A stretch of DNA of 64,000 nt, from assembly GCA_963711675.1 (NCBI GenBank), contig CAVQFB010000010.1, positions 124,001 to 188,000 of the forward strand. The letters are read 5' to 3'. The translations under genes were made by a program, and so were the position numbers. Below, one piece after another: positions 18,471 to 26,261 of the stretch (positions are counted from its first letter, which is position 1; every line of letters begins with the position of its first letter). This stretch comes from CAVQFB01 sp963711675 (GTDB taxonomy: Bacteria > Acidobacteriota > Terriglobia > Terriglobales > Acidobacteriaceae). The notes beneath the pieces are model-generated. The model had not been told where the DNA came from. It searched no databases and worked only from the letters and a program-made list of their open reading frames with translations.

Positions 18471-19241
18471 ATGTCCGCTGATCTTTCCGGCCGCAATTTC
18501 GTCGTCTTCGGAGTCGCCAACAAGCGCAGCATCGCCTGGTCGATCGCCCAGGGACTGCACCAAGCCGGAGCCACGCTCGCCATCACCTACCAGAACGAGC
18601 GCCTGGAGCAGGAAGCCAAAGATCTGATCGAGTCGCTACCCGGCGCGACCGGCTTCATGTGCGACGTTTCCAAAGACGAAGAAATTGATCAGCTCTTCGC
18701 GAAACTGAAGACCCGCTACGGCAAGCTGCACGGCCTGGTGCATAGCGTCGCCTTCGCCCCGGCCGCGGAGCTTAGCGGAGAATTCGTCAACACCACCCGC
18801 GAGGGTTTCCGCATCGCGCTCGACGTCAGCGTCTACTCGTTGGTCGCCGTTGCCCGAGCCGCCGCACCTCTTATGGAAGACGGCGGCAGCATCCTGACCA
18901 TGACTTACTACGCCTCGGAAAAAGTTGTCCCCCGCTACAACGTGATGGCCGTCGCCAAAGCCGGGCTGGAATGCACGGTCCGCTATCTCGCCTACGATCT
19001 GGGGAAGAAGAAGATTCGCGTGAATGCCATCTCTGCCGGACCCATCAAAACCTTGGCCGCTCGAGGCATCGCCGGCTTCGGCGACATGCTGAAAGGACAC
19101 GTCGAACGCGCCCCTCTGCAGCGTAATGTGGATGTAGCTGAAGTCGGCTCAACCGGTGTCTTCCTGGCGTCGGACGCCAGTTCAGGCATTACGGGAGAAG
19201 TGATCTACGTGGACTGCGGCTACAACATCATGGGATTTTGA
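18471..19241 (+). CDS. fabI: Enoyl-[acyl-carrier-protein] reductase (NADH)
   Basis: The 256-residue enzyme reduces trans-2-enoyl-ACP in the last step of each fatty-acid elongation cycle. The SDR fold begins GRNFVVFGVANKRSIAW, the FabI form of the dinucleotide loop. Catalytic residues Y146, Y156 and K163 (Y-x6-K in RYNVMAVAK) fall at the same positions as in E. coli FabI, and SAGPIKTLAARGI is the family substrate loop. Length is standard. The gene stands alone with no fab neighbours. This is the expected triclosan/diazaborine target type; resistance cannot be read from the sequence. Confidence 0.97.
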   Translation: MSADLSGRNFVVFGVANKRSIAWSIAQGLHQAGATLAITYQNERLEQEAKDLIESLPGATGFMCDVSKDEEIDQLFAKLKTRYGKLHGLVHSVAFAPAAELSGEFVNTTREGFRIALDVSVYSLVAVARAAAPLMEDGGSILTMTYYASEKVVPRYNVMAVAKAGLECTVRYLAYDLGKKKIRVNAISAGPIKTLAARGIAGFGDMLKGHVERAPLQRNVDVAEVGSTGVFLASDASSGITGEVIYVDCGYNIMGF

Positions 19242-19295
19242 CGAGCACTTAGGGATGCCTGTGGTCTAGGTCTGGATGTAATATCACGGCCCGGA

Positions 19296-20156
19296 CTACT
19301 GGCTGTTTGCGTCTAGCGCTTTTTTCTTCCTGATTTTCCGCCGAATGTCGGGCCAGAATTCCTTCACCACGAAGGTCAACGTGTCGTAGCCGATCTGCGA
19401 GCCCCAGACGCTCACCGCATTTCCCACGTTGCGGTCTTCCCGGGGATGATAACTGTAGGTTGCGATACCGGCGGATATCGCGCTGCCGAAAACCTCCGAG
19501 GCGTTGAACTGCGAGTGACCGGAATCGCCGCGTGTGACTACAATGCGGCTCATGGCATAACCTGTCCGGTGCCAAAAGCTACCCTGTCCAGACTGGAAAA
19601 ATCGCGGATCTTGCCGCAGCAACGACGGCAGCACCGCACCCGTCATGAAGTTTTCCATGGTGCCATCGGCGAAGGCTGCGCCGAACCTCTTCCCGTAACC
19701 CTCCGCTCCCTGCCCATAACCCTCTTCGCTATCCTCAGCTTGGCTTATGCCCGCCAGGAAGGCGTACCAGGGGTACTGCACATAATCGAACGAGGACCGC
19801 AGAACCACCTTGAACTTTTGCCCTGATGTTAGGGGCGGGACTTGCCCGGCATTTTCCAGGGTCAGGAAGTTGGGCAGGGTAAAGAACAAGCGATCATTCG
19901 AAGTGCCCTTGCTCGGCTCTTGCTTCTTCGTGTCCGGATCTCCCGGTTGGGGCGGCTGTCCGGCGCTGGGCTTGGCAGCCGGCGTCTGCTGCGCGGGCGT
20001 TTGAGCGGTTCCACTCGCCGGTTGCTGGGATGGTGGGTTAGCTTGGGTCGTGTCCGGGGTCTGCGGTACGCTTTGCGCGCTCGCAAAAACTGTTACCAGC
20101 AAAAATAGACAGGCATATCCGAAATGCGGGCGTCTCAAGTTAATTCTGGCTCCCAT
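19296..20156 (-). CDS. Exported acidobacterial hypothetical protein
   Basis: This is 286 residues from the ATG at 20156, which opens a signal peptide (ARINLRRPHFGYACLFLLV, then FASAQ). A Pro/Gln/Thr-rich linker (about 28-75) leads to a ~190-residue domain containing FFTLPNFLTLENAGQVPPLT, a glycine/tyrosine-rich stretch (EGYGQGAEGYGKRFGAAFAD), and PSLLRQDPRFFQSG. The pattern resembles a family common in Acidobacteriota exported proteomes. Alternating hydrophobics suggest an outer-membrane-associated protein, but no known domain is recognised. It ends in a lysine-rich tail. Confidence 0.7.
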   Translation of the reverse strand: MGARINLRRPHFGYACLFLLVTVFASAQSVPQTPDTTQANPPSQQPASGTAQTPAQQTPAAKPSAGQPPQPGDPDTKKQEPSKGTSNDRLFFTLPNFLTLENAGQVPPLTSGQKFKVVLRSSFDYVQYPWYAFLAGISQAEDSEEGYGQGAEGYGKRFGAAFADGTMENFMTGAVLPSLLRQDPRFFQSGQGSFWHRTGYAMSRIVVTRGDSGHSQFNASEVFGSAISAGIATYSYHPREDRNVGNAVSVWGSQIGYDTLTFVVKEFWPDIRRKIRKKKALDANSQ

Positions 20157-20218
20157 CGTGCTGCACAAACACCTGCAGCCAGCACAATTCAGGTATGAAT
20201 GCGACCCGCTTCGCGGAC

Positions 20219-20647
20219 TCAACGCGTGGTGAGTTGGATCCTGCGCCCATTTTCCCCCACCCGTTCCAGAGCGATTTCCACGTCGCGATCGCGGCGCAAG
20301 TGCGGGAACTTCTCTCCCCACTCTATCAGGAGAATGCTGTTTTCGGCGACTAGGTCGTCCAGCCCCAGGGTCTCCAATTGGCGCTGGGTATCCACTCGAT
20401 AAAGGTCGATGTGATAGAGGGTGGCCCGGGGTCCGTGGTATTCGTGAATGAGTGTAAAGGTGGGACTGGTAACGTCTTCTTCCAAAGCCGCATGGAATGC
20501 TTCCGCAATCCCTTTGACCAGCGTAGTCTTGCCGGCCCCTAGATCGCCGCGCAGCAGCACCAGCTTCGGGGGCGCCAGCAACTCAGCCAGCGTCCGGCCG
20601 AAAGCGATCGTCTCCTCCGCCGATTGCGTTGTAACCTCTCTCGTCAT
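20219..20647 (-). CDS. tsaE: tRNA threonylcarbamoyladenosine biosynthesis ATPase TsaE
   Basis: The 142-residue P-loop ATPase works with TsaB, TsaD and TsaC to make t6A37 in ANN-decoding tRNAs. Walker A is GDLGAGKT at 34-41; SPTFTLIHEY and YHIDLYR are family hallmarks, and the motif IEWGEKF comes late. Length is normal. No other tsa genes are in the window, and the neighbours are a PilZ protein and an exported hypothetical. Confidence 0.95.
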   Translation of the reverse strand: MTREVTTQSAEETIAFGRTLAELLAPPKLVLLRGDLGAGKTTLVKGIAEAFHAALEEDVTSPTFTLIHEYHGPRATLYHIDLYRVDTQRQLETLGLDDLVAENSILLIEWGEKFPHLRRDRDVEIALERVGENGRRIQLTTR

Positions 20648-20718
20648 ACCGGTTCGTGAACCAGTATAGCGAGCGCGCTGCTAGCTAAAGGGCGAAGCAT
20701 CCCTTCAGCTCAGCAGGC

Positions 20719-21114
20719 TTAGATACCCTTGCCAGCGGAAAATTGGTTGGAGTCACCGCCGAGAAAACTGCGATCCATCACGGAATCAACCGCCATGCGC
20801 AACGCGCGATGGTCCTCGTCTCCCAGCGCGATGAAGCGAAACGGCTGCAGACAGCCATTCGTGAATTGGCGGGTGGGAATCATCATCTCGGCCATGCCGT
20901 GTACGGGACCGGAACGTGTGGTGAAGGTGATCTCGATGAAATCACCGTGTTCGAGCGGTTTCACCAGCGCCAGCAGGCCGCCGGTGATCGAGATAGTTTG
21001 GAGTTTGCCTCTGGCGCGCTGGCCGTCTTCCAGCCGAATCGCAGCTGGGATGGTACCGCCCAGCTGGACCCGTGCCGCGCGCCGCTGTGGGTGCGGTTGG
21101 GGGAAATGGGTCAT
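20719..21114 (-). CDS. PilZ-domain protein
   Basis: This is a 131-residue single-domain protein. An N-terminal RRAARV stretch corresponds to the RxxxR c-di-GMP-binding motif, and the following beta strands match a PilZ barrel (IPAAIRLEDG, then KLQTISITGGLLAL, where the usual D/NxSxxG is seen as SITGG). It may bind c-di-GMP, but the second motif lacks its leading Asp/Asn, so binding is uncertain. Acidobacterial genomes have many such small PilZ proteins. The 71-base gap to tsaE does not show a terminator. Confidence 0.65.
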   Translation of the reverse strand: MTHFPQPHPQRRAARVQLGGTIPAAIRLEDGQRARGKLQTISITGGLLALVKPLEHGDFIEITFTTRSGPVHGMAEMMIPTRQFTNGCLQPFRFIALGDEDHRALRMAVDSVMDRSFLGGDSNQFSAGKGI

Positions 21115-21284
21115 AGGCGAGATGAACTATCGCACGATGCCCGCGGCGGTCAAAGATTACCGAAGCGCCTGTCCGGATTCCAGTCCCACGCCAGCGCACA
21201 AAGTGACCGAACCCCGCGCCCAGCAAGGGATTGGGACTGTTGCAAAAATGGTTAATGTACGGATAACGATTCTTAAGAATTAGT

Positions 21285-21335
21285 ACGGGTGCCCCATCCT
21301 AGCGTGTTCTGTGCGCTAGGGTGGGTGATCATAAC
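21285..21335. repeat. GGGTGCCCCATCCT dispersed repeat, copy 1
   Basis: CGGGTGCCCCATCCT, then GCGTGTTCTGTGCGCTAGGG, then TGGG form a hairpin-capable unit. A close relative with the same first 15 bases lies at 41337-41380, inside a coding region. Confidence 0.7.
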
Positions 21336-21375
21336 TACGTGACAATATCGCGCCAGCCAGATCGACATTCCATCC

Positions 21376-22947
21376 TCACTCCCCGATTCTCACAACTTTC
21401 TCACCCGCTCTGCGCAGTCTCTGAAACGCATCTGGCAAAGACGTAAGCAGATCGGTGGCGACCAACGAATGCTCTCCCATGCCTTCCCGCGCCACGTCCC
21501 CCGCCAGACCATGCAAATACACCGCGGCCAGAACTGCCCCAAAAACATCCGACGGATTTTGCGCAATCAACCCCGCGACCATCCCCGTCAGAATGTCCCC
21601 CGTTCCACCGGTCGCCATTCCCGGATTCCCCGTCGTGTTCACCCATACGTCTCCATCGGGGCTGACAATCAATGTTCGATGGCCTTTCAACACCACGATC
21701 AAATTATGTTCACCGGCAAAGTCACGGGCAATGTTAGTTCTGTCTCGCTGTACCGCGGCCACAGTCGAACCCACCAGTCGTGCCATCTCTCCCGGATGCG
21801 GCGTGATCACCAGCGCTCGTCCCTTTCCATCGAGTTTCTCTGCGCACCCTTCGAACGCATTTAATCCGTCTGCATCGACCACCATTGGGACCCTGTACTT
21901 CGCCACGACGGTGCGCACAAACTCTGCCGTCTCCGCATTGCGCGAAATTCCCGGCCCAACCGCGATCACAGTTTTGCGCTCCGCCACCGAATCCAGTCGC
22001 GCGTATTCCAGCGCTCTCAGCGAAATAGTTCCACTCTCGGTTTCTTCCAGCGGCTCGGTCATCAGCTCCGGATGAAATCCGCTCACCGTCGGCAGCACTG
22101 TCTTCGGCGCCGCAACTGTCGACAGACCCGCGCCGGCGCGCAGAGCGGCCATCCCCGCCATCGCCGCCGCGCCCGCCTTTCCCAGCGATCCCCCGATCAC
22201 CAGCACATGCCCGAAGCTGCCCTTGTTCGCATCCGCTGCTCGCGGCCCAACCAATCCAGCGATGTCTCGCGCCGTCGTCACATTCAGCCTCAGCGACGAA
22301 ACAATCGCGTCCTCTGGCGACCCGATCGGGGCAATCACCGTCGGCCCGCTGGTCAACCTTCCAAACACGTGCGCCGGACGCGGAGCCGTGAATGTGACCA
22401 CCGCATCCGCCCTCGCCACCGCGCCAGTCTGTTCGCCCATCACATCGGCGTCCGCACCTGAAGGAATGTCCACTGCCACGACCGGCGCCGAACTGGCGTT
22501 CATCGCAGCGATCGCATCTCCATACAGTCCACTGACCGGTGGCCGGAAGCCCGTGCCCAACACGGCATCCACGAGCACGTCAGCCTGGAGAACCTGCCGC
22601 GCCTTCTCTGATTTCAACTCATCGCTCGTCCGCGCCACGGCAGACGGCATCGTCATCTTCTCGAACATCGCAGCCGCGTCGCCACGCAATTCCCCCGGTT
22701 CAGCCAGAAACAGCAACCGCACTTCCCGGCCCGCCTCCCGCAACTTCCGCGCAACGACAAACCCGTCGCCACCGTTGTTGCCCTTCCCGCAGATGACGCC
22801 AACCCGCTTCGCCTCGGGATACATCTCGAGCACAACCTCCGCCACCGCGGTCCCGGCGTTCTCCATGAGCGTCAGCGACGGTACTCCGAAGCGCGCACTC
22901 GTCACGCGGTCGATCTCGCGCATCTCGGCGGCGCTTACGATCTTCAT
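21376..22947 (-). CDS. nnr: Bifunctional NAD(P)H-hydrate epimerase / ADP-dependent dehydratase
   Basis: This 523-residue fusion repairs damaged NAD(P)HX. The N-terminal YjeF/NnrE epimerase domain (about 1-215) has ICGKGNNGGDGFVVARKL and VDIPSGADAD. The C-terminal NnrD dehydratase domain (about 230-515) has GSLGKAGAAAMAG, VITPHPGEMARL, VVLKGHRTLI and NPGMATGGTGDILTGM. Length and fusion order are standard for bacteria. Its start codon overlaps the stop of the K+-channel gene by 4 bases (ATGA), so the two are translationally coupled. Confidence 0.96.
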   Translation of the reverse strand: MKIVSAAEMREIDRVTSARFGVPSLTLMENAGTAVAEVVLEMYPEAKRVGVICGKGNNGGDGFVVARKLREAGREVRLLFLAEPGELRGDAAAMFEKMTMPSAVARTSDELKSEKARQVLQADVLVDAVLGTGFRPPVSGLYGDAIAAMNASSAPVVAVDIPSGADADVMGEQTGAVARADAVVTFTAPRPAHVFGRLTSGPTVIAPIGSPEDAIVSSLRLNVTTARDIAGLVGPRAADANKGSFGHVLVIGGSLGKAGAAAMAGMAALRAGAGLSTVAAPKTVLPTVSGFHPELMTEPLEETESGTISLRALEYARLDSVAERKTVIAVGPGISRNAETAEFVRTVVAKYRVPMVVDADGLNAFEGCAEKLDGKGRALVITPHPGEMARLVGSTVAAVQRDRTNIARDFAGEHNLIVVLKGHRTLIVSPDGDVWVNTTGNPGMATGGTGDILTGMVAGLIAQNPSDVFGAVLAAVYLHGLAGDVAREGMGEHSLVATDLLTSLPDAFQRLRRAGEKVVRIGE

Positions 22948-23942
22948 GGTTTTGCCAGCGCGGTCTGTTCCAGCTGTCTGAGTTGGGAAGGTTCGCCCAT
23001 GGCGATCAGGAAATCGCCAGGCTGAATGCGATCATCCGGTGCGGGATTGAAGCGCATGCCATTCTCACGCTTGATGGCAAGAATAATCACTCCACGATCT
23101 TGTCGAATCCGTGAACTCTCAATCGACTTACCGGCGAAGACCGACTCGACGCCCACATGAATCTCGCCGATCTCAAGGTCCATGCCCAGGTGCGTGGTCG
23201 CTGTATCCAGAAAACTCACCACGTGCGGCCGCAGGAACGATTGCGCGATCCTCTGCCCCGCAAACAGGTACGGCGAGACTACCGAGTCCGCGCCCGCTTT
23301 CAACAAGCGCTTCTCGGCATCTTCTTCGCTCGCCCTCGCAATGATCTTCAGTTTCTGGTTCAGCTCGCGGGCCGTCAGCACAATGTAGAGATTCGCTGCG
23401 TCGGTAGTCGTTGCTGCCACCAGGCCCCGCGCGCGCTCGATCTGCGCCTCCCGCAGCGTCGCTTCCTGCGTCGCATCGCCCACAATCGTCAGCCACTCGC
23501 TGCAATACTTCGCTGCCTTGCTCTCGTTCTGTTCTACGATCACAAACGGGGCAGGCCTGCGCGCCAGCTCACGGGCGGCGCTGCGGCCCACGCGCCCCGC
23601 TCCACAGATGATGTAGTGATCCGTCAGCCGGCCGATTTCACGCTCCATCTTGCGCCTTCCAAAGAAGCTCCGAAGCTCGAATTCTAGCAAAGCCTGTGTG
23701 AGCGCCCCGATCCCCAGAAACACTAGCGACACGCCCACCGCAATCACAAGAATATTGAACTCGCGTCCCGCCCGCGAAAGCGGGTGCGTCTCCTGGTATC
23801 CGATGGTGGTAAGCGTGGTCACCACCATGTAGAAGCCATCGAACCAGGGCCAGCCTTCGATGAAATGAAACCCCGCCGTCCCCACCAGCACCACGCCGGC
23901 CAGCGCCAGCGCGATCAGCCGCAGATTTCGCAAAGCCTTCAT
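22944..23942 (-). CDS. Two-TM potassium channel with RCK (TrkA-N/TrkA-C) domains
   Basis: The 332-residue MthK-like channel has TM1 at about 7-27, a pore helix, and TM2 at about 64-86. These are followed by an RCK domain beginning HYIICGAGRVGRSAARELAR (Rossmann, NAD or ligand site), and a TrkA-C domain from about residue 245. The selectivity filter reads TTIGYQE, with Gln in place of the usual Gly of TxGYGD/TIGYGE. It should be a homotetrameric, ligand-gated K+ channel in the inner membrane, but ion selectivity may differ. It is coupled to nnr by a 4-base overlap. Confidence 0.88.
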   Translation of the reverse strand: MKALRNLRLIALALAGVVLVGTAGFHFIEGWPWFDGFYMVVTTLTTIGYQETHPLSRAGREFNILVIAVGVSLVFLGIGALTQALLEFELRSFFGRRKMEREIGRLTDHYIICGAGRVGRSAARELARRPAPFVIVEQNESKAAKYCSEWLTIVGDATQEATLREAQIERARGLVAATTTDAANLYIVLTARELNQKLKIIARASEEDAEKRLLKAGADSVVSPYLFAGQRIAQSFLRPHVVSFLDTATTHLGMDLEIGEIHVGVESVFAGKSIESSRIRQDRGVIILAIKRENGMRFNPAPDDRIQPGDFLIAMGEPSQLRQLEQTALAKP

Positions 23943-23990
23943 GGATTCTTCTCGCAGGTTCCGCCGGTCTCCGTGCAGTTCGAGGACATC

Positions 23991-24257
23991 TCGTATCAGG
24001 CACGCTTAACGACGCAATTACTCCGCTTTGTATCAGGCCATCATCTTCTGGACGCAATTGACTTTGGTTCGTATCAGGGCACGTTTTGGCGGCGCGATTA
24101 ACCCTGGTTCGTATCAGACATCGTCTTCTCGACGCAAGTGACTCTGGTTCGTATCAGGGCACGTTTTGGCGGCGCAATTAACCCTGGTTCGTATCAGGAC
24201 ATCGTCTCTCGACGCAATTGACTTTGGTTCGTATCAGGGCATCGCTTTAGCGATGCC
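23991..24257. repeat. 40-bp tandem array, about 6.5 units, two alternating types
   Basis: Each unit starts (T)CGTATCAG and ends CTGGT or a variant. Type A continues GGCACGTTTTGGCGGCGC(A/G)A and type B continues ACATCGTCTTCTCGACGCAA. The order after two diverged starting units is A-B-A-B, so the higher-order period is 80 bp. The last unit ends in the palindrome GGCATCGCTTTAGCGATGCC. A single related unit lies at 31889-31918. There are no unique spacers, so this is not CRISPR. Confidence 0.85.
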
Positions 24258-24368
24258 TTCACGGCCTGGCAACACCGACGGCTTTAGCCGCTGCACGCTC
24301 CTTCTCCTGCGAGCGCCACGACTATAAATCGGCATAGGGGGGAGAGTCACCTCTCCTCCCCTGCCACA

Positions 24369-24401
24369 CCACCGTACATGCGGGTCCGCATACGGCGGTT
24401 C
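24369..24401 (-). ncRNA. Group II intron domain V
   Basis: On the minus strand GAACCGCCGTATGCGGACCC is followed by GCATGTACGGTGG. It folds as a hairpin with an ACCC loop and the conserved CCGTATGCGG / GCATGTACGG pairing. Domain VI follows as GGGGAGGAGAGG paired with CTCTCCCCCC. Confidence 0.88.
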
Positions 24402-24408
24402 AGTTCGG

Positions 24409-25800
24409 TTAAGCTGGAGCTACATCTAGCAATCGCGGAAGACCGAGCGCGTCGAAGTAAGCAGCCGGAAAGGCGATGGACAAGGCGGGACTGTTCGCCA
24501 GGCGCCAAGGTCCATGGGGACTACCGGCGGTCTGTGCCGCGAGTGCAGTTCCGACGTTCCGTTGGCGTAGCTGAGCAACCCGCACTCCGCGCCGCTTCCA
24601 CTGCTTCCAGATCACGGATCGCAGCCTGCGCCGGATCCACTGATCCAGACCACTCAACACCGAGGGCGTCTGGCTGTAGCCGAAGTAACTCTTCCAGCCA
24701 CGCAAGTAGCGGGCGAGTTCCTTCGTCATCTGTTGCAGACTGATGCCCCGTGTCCGTCGCGTCAGTTCCCGTACTCTTTGCTTACACCGCAGCAGAGCCT
24801 TGGGCGCAATGCGCCGTTTTGGTTCTGTCCCGTAGGTGAAACTAAAGCCCAGAAACTTCCGCTCCTGCGGTCTCGCCACTGCGCTCTTCGCCTCGTTCAC
24901 CTTGAGCTGGAGTCGCCGCCAGATGAAACTAGTCACGCTTTGCATGACTCGCTTCCCCGCCCGTTCACTCGCCACGTAGATATTGCAATCATCCGCGTAG
25001 CGCACGAAACGGTGTTGACGCCGTTCCAACTCGCGGTCGAGTTCGTCGAGCACGAGATTCGACAGCAGCGGAGACAAGGGCCCTCCTTGCGGAGTTCCTT
25101 CCTCCACCGGACTCACCAGCCCGTTCTCCATCACGCCCGACTCCAGAATGGCTCGTATCAGCTTGAGCATCCTCTTGTCGCTCACCCGCCGCGCGATCGC
25201 CGCCATCAGCTTGTCGTGGTTGACTCGATCGAAAAACTTTTCCAGATCGAGATCCACCACCCAGCGGTTGCCCTCGGCGATATACTGCTGCGCCTTGGCC
25301 ACCGCCTGATGCGCGGAGCGTTGCGGACGAAAGCCGTGACTGTGCTCGGAAAACGTCCGGTCCCACCTGCTTTGCAAAACCTGCATCAACGCCTGCTGGA
25401 TGAACCGATCCAGCACCGTCGGAATGCCCAGCTTGCGCACTCCTCCGTCCGGCTTGGCGATCTCTACCCGCCTCACCGGTCGCGGTTGGTAAGTTCCGCT
25501 CAGCAACTGTTCCCGGATGACTGGCCAGTGCTGCTTCAGGTAGCCCGCTAACTCGCCGACCTTCATGCCGTCGATTCCCGGACTTCCCTGGTTGGCCCTC
25601 ACTCGTCGTAAAGCCCGCTTCAGGTTCTCCCTATCGCAGACCTCTTCCAGCAACTGCTCCGTTCCAGCCGGGCTTTCGGTTTCGCAGTTCGCCGTGAGCG
25701 ATTCGGTCCCTTCCCGTCGAGCCTTCGGAGCTTCACTCCTCCCCTCGCCAGTAAAGGCCAGCACCATCTGTAGCTGGTTCTTCTGCCGCTTGTCGTTCAT
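24409..25800 (-). CDS. ltrA: Group II intron reverse transcriptase/maturase
   Basis: This is 463 residues from the ATG at 25800; an upstream frame extension to 25974 lies within intron RNA and is not expected to be translated. The RT domain has SPGIDGMKVGEL, KPDGGVRKLGIPTVLDR, FSEHSHGFRPQRSAHQA and the catalytic FVRYADD. The maturase X domain (about 330-463) includes YLRGWKSYFGYSQTPSVL and a WRLANSP motif near the end. There is no C-terminal HNH endonuclease. It should help the intron RNA splice and retrohome. The frame is intact, so the intron may be active. Confidence 0.95.
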   Translation of the reverse strand: MNDKRQKNQLQMVLAFTGEGRSEAPKARREGTESLTANCETESPAGTEQLLEEVCDRENLKRALRRVRANQGSPGIDGMKVGELAGYLKQHWPVIREQLLSGTYQPRPVRRVEIAKPDGGVRKLGIPTVLDRFIQQALMQVLQSRWDRTFSEHSHGFRPQRSAHQAVAKAQQYIAEGNRWVVDLDLEKFFDRVNHDKLMAAIARRVSDKRMLKLIRAILESGVMENGLVSPVEEGTPQGGPLSPLLSNLVLDELDRELERRQHRFVRYADDCNIYVASERAGKRVMQSVTSFIWRRLQLKVNEAKSAVARPQERKFLGFSFTYGTEPKRRIAPKALLRCKQRVRELTRRTRGISLQQMTKELARYLRGWKSYFGYSQTPSVLSGLDQWIRRRLRSVIWKQWKRRGVRVAQLRQRNVGTALAAQTAGSPHGPWRLANSPALSIAFPAAYFDALGLPRLLDVAPA

Positions 25801-26208
25801 CGAGTCCTGCGTCCTACTCGCCGCTCCTTGCTGTTTGGGCCTTCGGCCTTGCGGCCTACTATGCCCTCTGCTGACTCCCGCTGCACGGTCAGGATGGATC
25901 ACTCCATCCTCAGTCACGATTCCGTGACATGCGGCGGGTCTCCCGAAGTAAATTCGACCGCCTTCCGCGCACAACCGCCGGATTTACCACCAGTGCTCTT
26001 TGGTGGACACGGGCTTCACTGTCAGTTGCCAGCTCGCCCTGCACCGTAGGCCTCATCATCCGGTTCTTGTTCATCGGCTCACGCGTTTGATCCACGCTTC
26101 TTTCAGACCTCGCCTCGCGACGACGCCCTTGCGCTTCTCTAGCCCTTCACCTCCACCAGGCTGGACAGGGGACCTGCACCCCCAAGCTGTCGAACATGTT
26201 CGGCACAC

Positions 26209-26241
26209 AACAAAAAGGCCTCCCGCGCAGTGCGGAAGGCC
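26209..26241 (-). terminator. Terminator of the amino-acid permease; intron target site
   Basis: On the minus strand GGCCTTCCGC-ACTGC-GCGGGAGGCC is followed by TTTTTGTT, then the intron begins. The stem is 10 bp with one wobble. It is 21 bases after the permease stop. Confidence 0.9.
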
Positions 26242-26261
26242 AAAACAAACTCGCTTCTTTG

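Larger units (their letters stand above)
24324..26208 (-). mobile_element. Complete group II intron (IIC-like), about 1885 bases
   Basis: The 5' end reads GTGTGCCG (minus strand, from 26208), fitting the GUGYG start. The 3' end has domain V (24369-24401) and a domain VI stem, ending TTTAT at 24324, which fits the AY end. The maturase ORF lies in domain IV. The 5' junction is directly after the T-tract of a rho-independent terminator (26209-26241), as expected for IIC introns, and the maturase lacks an HNH endonuclease, also as in IIC. Boundaries are by motif and could be off by a few bases. Confidence 0.85.

Noticed and set aside
23991..24257. CRISPR array
   Set aside because: Units are contiguous 40-bp copies without unique spacers, and no cas gene is in the window.
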